Positions 58,283-64,000 of a stretch of DNA of 64,000 nt are shown one piece after another. The stretch covers positions 16,732,204 through 16,796,203 of the forward strand of contig CM057167.1 in assembly GCA_029962745.1 (NCBI GenBank). Reading direction: 5' to 3'. The translations under genes were made by a program, and so were the position numbers. Under the pieces are notes generated by a model. It was not told where the DNA came from, did no database searches, and was given only the letters and a program-made list of their open reading frames with translations. Numbering within the stretch: the first letter of the stretch is position 1; each line of letters starts with the position of its first letter. Source of the DNA: Echinometra lucunter (Eukaryota; Echinodermata; Echinoidea; Camarodonta; Echinometridae).

Positions 58283-59076
58283 GTATAGACCAATTCCACA
58301 ACGAAAGAGGGTAGCAGACTATTCGACAATGTTCGACATACTGCGGTGGGCGCTCCAACTTTTATAATACACAAGTCAATAGCGCGTTATGTACATTCGT
58401 TCAATTTTTGTCTATTTTGACCAATATATGCAGATTTCTTTTAATATTTGCAATGAGAAATTATAAGGGAAGTTCAGGTCGCAGCTGTGCGGTGCTCAAA
58501 TGCCACAAGAACTGGAGAAAGTTTAAAAATTGGAAGCTAACTGAGTGCGAAATTCACTCGCTTTTGACTCATGAAGCCCTGTTTGTGTGAGAAGCCTTAC
58601 TCCCTACACAGGTTTCCGCAAGCAATGTGAAGGAATTCGTCGCCAGTGGGTAAAAACATCAACAGAAAGGACTTTGAAGTCAAGAAACATTATCATTATG
58701 TACTTTGGCGTAAAATTTAATGAGTGAAAACATGACTTTGTAAACAGGGTAAGATTGAGGGCTCCCGTTTACTACGGCTTCTGTGCTGCAATCAAACTTT
58801 TACTGACAAAACTAAGTTGAAAAACCATCGAAAGTGCAAAAATACATTATACCTTCATCTGTCAGATATGGCCATTGTCTTACCTCATCTCCCCATATAT
58901 CCATGCTTTATTTTATTGATCTAGAATAAAGTAAATGGAACAGTATCAGGGCATATCTCATATCTTACATTCATTTTGTACACAGAGCCAATCGCGGTCA
59001 GCGCGCTTGCCCACCGCAGCAATGGCGTCGCCGATAGAGGGCCAAATACATAAACCGGAGGTGAAATTGGTCTATA
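58283..59076. mobile_element. TIR-bounded element with THAP-like remnant
   Basis: TATAGACCAATTCCAC at the left and GTGAAATTGGTCTATA at the right are inverted, 794 bases apart; CCGCAGTATG/ACTGCGGTGGGCG-type words also mirror near the ends. No clear target duplication is seen. The interior contains broken zinc-finger-like coding sequence (58459-58700). Confidence 0.65.
58459..58700 (+). pseudogene. THAP-like zinc-finger remnant, frameshifted
   Basis: One frame reads RSCAVLKCHKNWRKFKNWKL then TECEIHSLLTHEA; a second continues CLCEKPYSLHRFPQ; further pieces give RRQWVK and NINRKDFEV. The order C-x4-C, C..H, LHRFP, RRxWV, INRKDF is that of a THAP C2CH domain, found in P-element-type transposases and host proteins. 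At least two frame changes and a stop separate the parts, so it is not functional as it stands. Confidence 0.55.
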
Positions 59077-59500
59077 CTGTTTGTTGCAAATTCAAGCTTG
59101 CTTTTGCTTGACCTTGGTGTGACAATATTAAGAGGGCAAAGCGTTTCTTCTAGCTGCAAGCCATTATAGAACAAAGTTCTGAAGTTCCAGTGATTATGTT
59201 CAATTAATGGAGATCACTGATATCATTACGTAAACACTAAACACATACATGATATAAGGCTGTTATGAAAATTGCTGCAAGCATATTTTCGGAAATACAT
59301 GCATTCATATCGCATCTATCATGACGGTGTCATCTTACATTACTACACTTTGCACCTAAAAATTCAATGTAAACGATATATAAAGGCCTGTTTATAACTC
59401 AGTACTGAAACACCGATGAACTTTCTATTTTTAATTAGGATTTCAATTGCAAAGTTTAATAAAATGATACTCAAATTTCTGAAGTGTCATGAAGCCGATC
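59077..59500. other. No feature identified
   Basis: AT-rich sequence between the THAP-like element and the 3' end of the minus-strand GPCR. Confidence 0.6.
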
Positions 59501-59503
59501 TCT

Positions 59504-59509
59504 TTTATT
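59504..59509 (-). promoter_or_regulatory. Candidate poly(A) signal of minus-strand GPCR
   Basis: TTTATT on the + strand is AATAAA on the minus strand, 131 bases after the stop codon. No other evidence is available. Confidence 0.4.
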
Positions 59510-59640
59510 CGTCCATGCAGGACCATCAATGGAGATTTCCATGTGGTTCTTAACTTTGGCATTATGTTTTCGTCACTTAAAAGCGAAAAAAGAATAAGTC
59601 TCAGAAACGGCACGTTCCCATAGTGAGTGCTCGAACTCTT

Positions 59641-60771
59641 TTAGACAACGGATTGTTTGGTGCCACTTGTCTCAGTGGAGACATTGCTCGTTTCGTCAAT
59701 AACAGCGAAAACCGATTTCAGAGACGGCATGTTTCCACAGAGTTCTCTGAGAGCCTGTCTGAAGTTCGGGTTCCTGGCGGCATAGATGATTGGATTCGCG
59801 CAGGAGTTCACGAAGGCGAGGACTACGAAGGCACGGTAGGTGGGGCTGTTGAAGTGCGAGAAGTCGATGATTCCGACGGTGAAAGCGAGGAAACCGAACT
59901 GATCGGGCGTCCAGCAGATGATGAAGATGACGACGACGATGAATAGCATCTCGATGACGCGACGTCGGGCTTGCAGGAGACGGTTGTTCGATCTGTGGCT
60001 CTGGTTTTCGCCAGAGGTCGGCTTCATGTGAGCGCGCTCGCGAAGAGTTCGTATGGTGAAGACATGAGCGAGGATCATGACTGCCACCGGCACCAAGTAC
60101 TCTGCTACGAAGTAGAAGACACCGATAAATTTCTGATAAGATGGCGTCGCGAAGCCAAAGGCACATATTCCGTTCTCGATGTAATGGACGTAGAAACTGA
60201 CTGTGTTTATGAGGAAAGCGATAAACCATATGCCGCAGAGTGCGAGAGCGGTGGTTCTGGGGGTGAAGAAACGCTGGAATGTGAAGGGGTACCTGACGGC
60301 CATCAGCCTTTCAATGGAGATGGTGGTGAGGGTGAAGATGGAGGCGCAGATGGATGTCCACATGAGGGATTTGGATTGGATGATGCGGCAGTAGAGCTGC
60401 GCTGCTACCGTGTCAGGAAGCGTCTTGACGTCAGCGTGAGGGATGATGAACACTGATGTCAAGAAATCCGCCAGAGCCAACCCAGCAATCAGGGTGTCGG
60501 TGGAACAGAGCTTTCTCTTCACACGGAAGAGAACCAACATCACCAGGAAGTTACCGATGATGCCAGCGATGGCTAGGATAAGCTGGAGGACCTTCCACCA
60601 TTCCCAAATGATAGGTAACCAAGACCAGACGACTGGCAGCGCTGCGTCTGTTGAGTTGATATCGGTCATATTTTGGCCTAGGTTCGCGCCAAAAGTTGTG
60701 AGACCTCTCGAATCTGTGTAAAAGTCGGACGAAGTAGCAGCCATAGTCTCCATTGCCGCAGAAGTGCTCAT
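59641..60771 (-). CDS. Rhodopsin-class GPCR, peptide-receptor-like, intronless
   Basis: 376 residues from ATG 60769-60771; the open frame extends five codons upstream but starts there with GTG, so the ATG is used. The N-terminus has NMT and NST glycosylation sites. TM1 has GIIGNFLV, TM2 LALADFLTSVFI, TM3 opens LYC and ends TTISIERLMAVRYP, extracellular loop 2 holds the partner Cys (ENGICAFGF), TM5 has FVAEYLVPVAVM, TM6 ICWTPDQFGF, and TM7 NSCANPIIYAARNPNFRQAL with intact NPxxY. The third inner loop is basic (LQARRRVIE). The features fit class A neuropeptide-type receptors; the ligand is unknown. A single exon could reflect retrotransposition or simply an intron-free family. Plus-strand frames over it are antisense shadows. 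Confidence 0.93.
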   Translation of the reverse strand: MSTSAAMETMAATSSDFYTDSRGLTTFGANLGQNMTDINSTDAALPVVWSWLPIIWEWWKVLQLILAIAGIIGNFLVMLVLFRVKRKLCSTDTLIAGLALADFLTSVFIIPHADVKTLPDTVAAQLYCRIIQSKSLMWTSICASIFTLTTISIERLMAVRYPFTFQRFFTPRTTALALCGIWFIAFLINTVSFYVHYIENGICAFGFATPSYQKFIGVFYFVAEYLVPVAVMILAHVFTIRTLRERAHMKPTSGENQSHRSNNRLLQARRRVIEMLFIVVVIFIICWTPDQFGFLAFTVGIIDFSHFNSPTYRAFVVLAFVNSCANPIIYAARNPNFRQALRELCGNMPSLKSVFAVIDETSNVSTETSGTKQSVV

Positions 60772-61533
60772 AGTATTCAGTTCCACTCTTTCTTTGCTTG
60801 ATTATCTCAGTCAAATTGTTCGATGGAAATTACATTCTGAAACGAGAAAAGCAATATTGAGGGGGAAAAAAGTTGATCAATATGACCCGGCAAGCGTACA
60901 ACTGCTAATCTCGTCCGCTTTTAAACGATGTTATATCTTCATCGTTTAATTGATATTAAAAACATACATTTTGTCTGGGTTATAAGCTCTATTCGGGGGA
61001 GAGGCGATAATTACTGGCATTCAAATATAATTATAAGCACTTGTTTTGCTTTCGTGGTTTTTGTTTTGTGGTTATGCTTATTACGAATAAATGTTACAGT
61101 CACAATAGATGTGTTTCAGTCATATCGAAACTAAATTTTGAATGTAGATACCAATGTGTTTAATAGAATAGCGGTAACATTTGCCATTAAGTACTTTAGA
61201 CTTTGTTGACGGACATAGCCTACTTGGAAATTCACCCAGATGGGGGAGGGGAGGAGGAGGAGCAGTTGCGTAAACACGACGAAACGTTTTTCGATTCACC
61301 TACTCGTCATCCTACAGCAATAACATTGTATAACACGCGTGCAAAGATTTTCAAGAAATAACTTGAGGCAATTTAAATACTACATATCGCCTATAGATAT
61401 AAATCATATTTGAGTTGCATGTCACTGTAATATTTACATAATTGAAAGATGATGGACAAGACCAATGAAATTGCGAAAGGTTGAGTATTTTTTTAGACTT
61501 TGAGATCGTGTTGTATACGTGTCTATGCCACTA
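60772..61533. other. Upstream region of the minus-strand GPCR, no feature seen
   Basis: AT-rich sequence where promoter and 5' UTR of the receptor would lie. I see no clear TATA or Inr combination, and there is a small GGGGGAGGGGAGGAGGAGG run at 61243-61262. Confidence 0.5.
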
Positions 61534-62062
<529 letters not shown>

Positions 62063-62074
62063 GCAGTGGGGTCC

Positions 62075-64000
62075 GCCCACTTGACCGAAGGCCCGCGAGG
62101 CCGAAGACCCGCGAGACCGAAGGCCCGCGAGACCGAAGGCCCGCGAGGCCGAAGGCCCGCGAGACCGACTTTTTTTTTTTGTATCTTATTTTCCTTCAAC
62201 AGGTGCCGCGGTCGAGTGGTTTAAGGCGCCTTGTTGCAGCGGCGTAACAGGTGCCTGCTATCAGAGGGGGAAGGAGGGCAGACCCAAATATTTCCCGGTA
62301 ACTCCGTCTATAATTAGTGGCGTAGCTAGGATTTCAGTTTAGGGGGCGGTAGTGAGCACGGGAAGCGCGCTCCCAAGGGGGGTGCAGGGAGGGGGAGTGT
62401 CCCCCGCGAGAAGCGCGGAAGCTGCGACGTTCCTTTGAATCGTTCCTTTTCTGCTCCCGCTCATCTTAATACGTCCTCTGCCTGTTATCGGGGGGGGGGG
62501 GGCAGGGCCAAAAATGTCCCCGTAACTTAGTCCAGAATCAGTGGCTTTGCTAGGATTTCATTTTAGGGGGCGGTAGTGAGCACGCAAAACACTTACGAAA
62601 CACTTAATACTGAGCGCGCGAAAGGCGCTCCCTATAAGGGGAGTTTTCTCCCTCCCCACGAAGCACGGAAGCTCCGATGTTTTCTTCGAATAGTTCCTTG
62701 TCTGCTTCTGCTCTTCTAACGTTTTCCCCCTTTTTTTTTTCTTTCTTTCTTTTTTTTTTTGTTGGCGTTTTTTGGGGGGCGCGACTGCCCCCGCCCCCTT
62801 TGCTACGAGGGTGTAATCAATTAATAAATATAGATGTTCATTTATTTATTCATCATTCATGCGTCCATTCATTCATTCATTCATTCAGCTATTGATTCCT
62901 TTTTTAATATCAATTTTCTGAGATAAAATTTCAGCTTCTGCCGGAGTATTAACTTATTAGAATTGGAATAGTTTGCAAAATGCTTTTTATGATACTACGA
63001 AATCGGACACCCCATCCCGTCTCTCACTTCATCGTCTAACGAAATCATGCCAAAGTTTCTGAAGAAATCTACACAACCGTGGTGAAACCAAAAAAATGTT
63101 ACAACAATAATTAGAACATAATTCTTAATGAACTGATGAACCAAAATACTGTGGTGCCGCATCCGAGGGCTCAGTGTTGCAAATATCAAGCTTTTCTTCT
63201 TTTAAAGAAATATTCTAACCCTATTTTGCATATAAACGCACACACTCATCCCACCCACTGATAGACACAGGTTCTGCCCCCCCCCCCCCCCCCCCCCCGA
63301 TAACAGGCAGAGAACGTAAGAAGAGCAGGAGCAGACAAGGAACAATCCGAAGAAAACGTCGGAGCTTCCGCGCTTCGTGGGGGAGGGGGAAAACTCCCCT
63401 TATAGGGAGCGCCTTTCGCGTGCTCAGTATTAAGTGTTTCGCAAGTGTTTATCGTGCTCACTACCGCCCCCTAAAATGAAATCCTAGCAAAGCCACTGAT
63501 TCTGGACCAAGTTACCGGGACATTTTTGGCTCTGCCCCCACCCACCCGCCCCCCGATAACAGGCAGAGGACGTATTAAGATGAGCGGGAGCAGACAAGGA
63601 ACGATTCAAAGGAACGTCGGAGCTTCCGCGCTTCTCGCGGGGGACACTCCCCCCCCCCCCTCCCTGCACCCCCCCCCCCTTGGGAGCGCGCCCCCCGTGC
63701 TCACTACCGCCCCCTAAACTGAAATCCTAGCTACGCCACTAATTCTAGACGGAGTTACCGGGAAATATTTGGCTCTGCCCCCCTCCCCCTCTGATAACAG
63801 GCACCTGTTACGCCGCTGCAACAAGGCGCCTTAAACCACTCGACCGCGGCACCTGATGAAGGAAAATAGGATCCAAAAAAAAAAAAAAGTCGGTCTCGCG
63901 GGCCTTCGGTCTCGCGGGCCTTCGGTCTCGCGGGCCCTCGGTCTCGCGGGCCTTCGGTTTCGCGGGCCCTCGGTCTCGCGGGCCTTCGGTGTAGTGGGCT
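62075..64000. mobile_element. Giant inverted repeat with 16-bp terminal tandem repeats
   Basis: Left arm about 62075-62800, right arm about 63280-64000, running to the window end. Both ends are tandem 16-bp units of CCGAAGGCCCGCGAGA (about 62084-62166 and, inverted, 63888-63990). Next inward, each arm has GGTGCCGCGGTCGAGTGGTT, then TTTAAGGCGCCTTGTTGCAG, GCGTAGCTAGGATTTCAGTT, and GGGGGCGGTAGTGAGCACG, with partial internal duplication (62320 and 62540). Outer words CCCACTTGACCGAAGG and CCTTCGGTGTAGTGGG mirror each other. The ~480-base centre is AT-rich with ATTC repeats. No transposase is seen. Confidence 0.82.

Noticed and set aside
59623..60456. Plus-strand frames of 107 and 161 codons
   Set aside because: Antisense shadows of the minus-strand GPCR.
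60772..60786. Upstream extension of the minus-strand GPCR by five codons
   Set aside because: The extension would start with GTG; the first ATG is at 60769-60771.
62196..62260. A tRNA gene in the left arm of the large inverted repeat
   Set aside because: Only a D-arm/A-box-like segment is present; no anticodon arm or B box could be folded.

Overview
The window reads as nuclear DNA of a marine deuterostome, most likely an echinoderm. It is AT-rich, has long introns, carries dense non-autonomous DNA transposons, tRNA-derived SINEs and trinucleotide microsatellites, and contains two assembly gaps of exactly 500 N (14825-15324 and 38501-39000). No species is claimed.

1-36000: the 3' two thirds of an integrin alpha-chain gene on the + strand. 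I reconstructed 16 phase-consistent coding exons (1076-33381) by joining GT/AG splice sites. They run from the last FG-GAP propeller blade through thigh and calf domains, a dibasic RKRR heavy/light-chain cleavage site, the membrane helix and the cytoplasmic tail. Wording such as NGKWLLY, RSRLWNSTFLE and LLWKCGFF resembles the laminin-receptor (alpha3/6/7, insect PS1) class. The 5' exons lie upstream of the window, and one calf-1 exon is probably hidden in the first N gap. The main discovery is a second possible last exon at 27957-28055, inside the 8.8 kb final intron. It begins with CGFFAR in the right phase behind a good acceptor and has its own AATAAA, so the gene may make two tails by alternative terminal exons (CGFFAR versus CGFFER).

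The integrin introns are full of mobile DNA: TTAA-flanked (piggyBac-type) MITEs, hAT-type MITEs with 8-bp target duplications, a 568-bp foldback element, SINEs, a 3' fragment of a non-LTR retrotransposon, and three repeat blocks carrying nuclear-receptor-like AGGTCA direct repeats.

36000-49400 holds no gene I can support. It contains a decayed non-LTR retrotransposon (minus strand) interrupted by a 586-bp MITE, GAT/ATC microsatellites, a SINE split by a MITE, and two inverted families built from degenerate ATTCGAATTCGTCA-like words.

49454-51130 (+) is a two-exon rhodopsin-class GPCR of 317 residues with unusual motifs. 59641-60771 (-) is an intronless 376-residue rhodopsin-class GPCR resembling peptide receptors. 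Between them lie a four-copy ~180-bp repeat interrupted by an intron-like insertion with 23-bp direct repeats, and a TIR-bounded element carrying a broken THAP-like zinc-finger coding remnant.

61534-64000 is a (AGC/AGT)n tract followed by a very large inverted repeat whose ends are 16-bp GC-rich tandem repeats. The integrin would act at the cell surface in matrix adhesion; the two receptors are unrelated signalling genes, and nothing indicates that the three act together.
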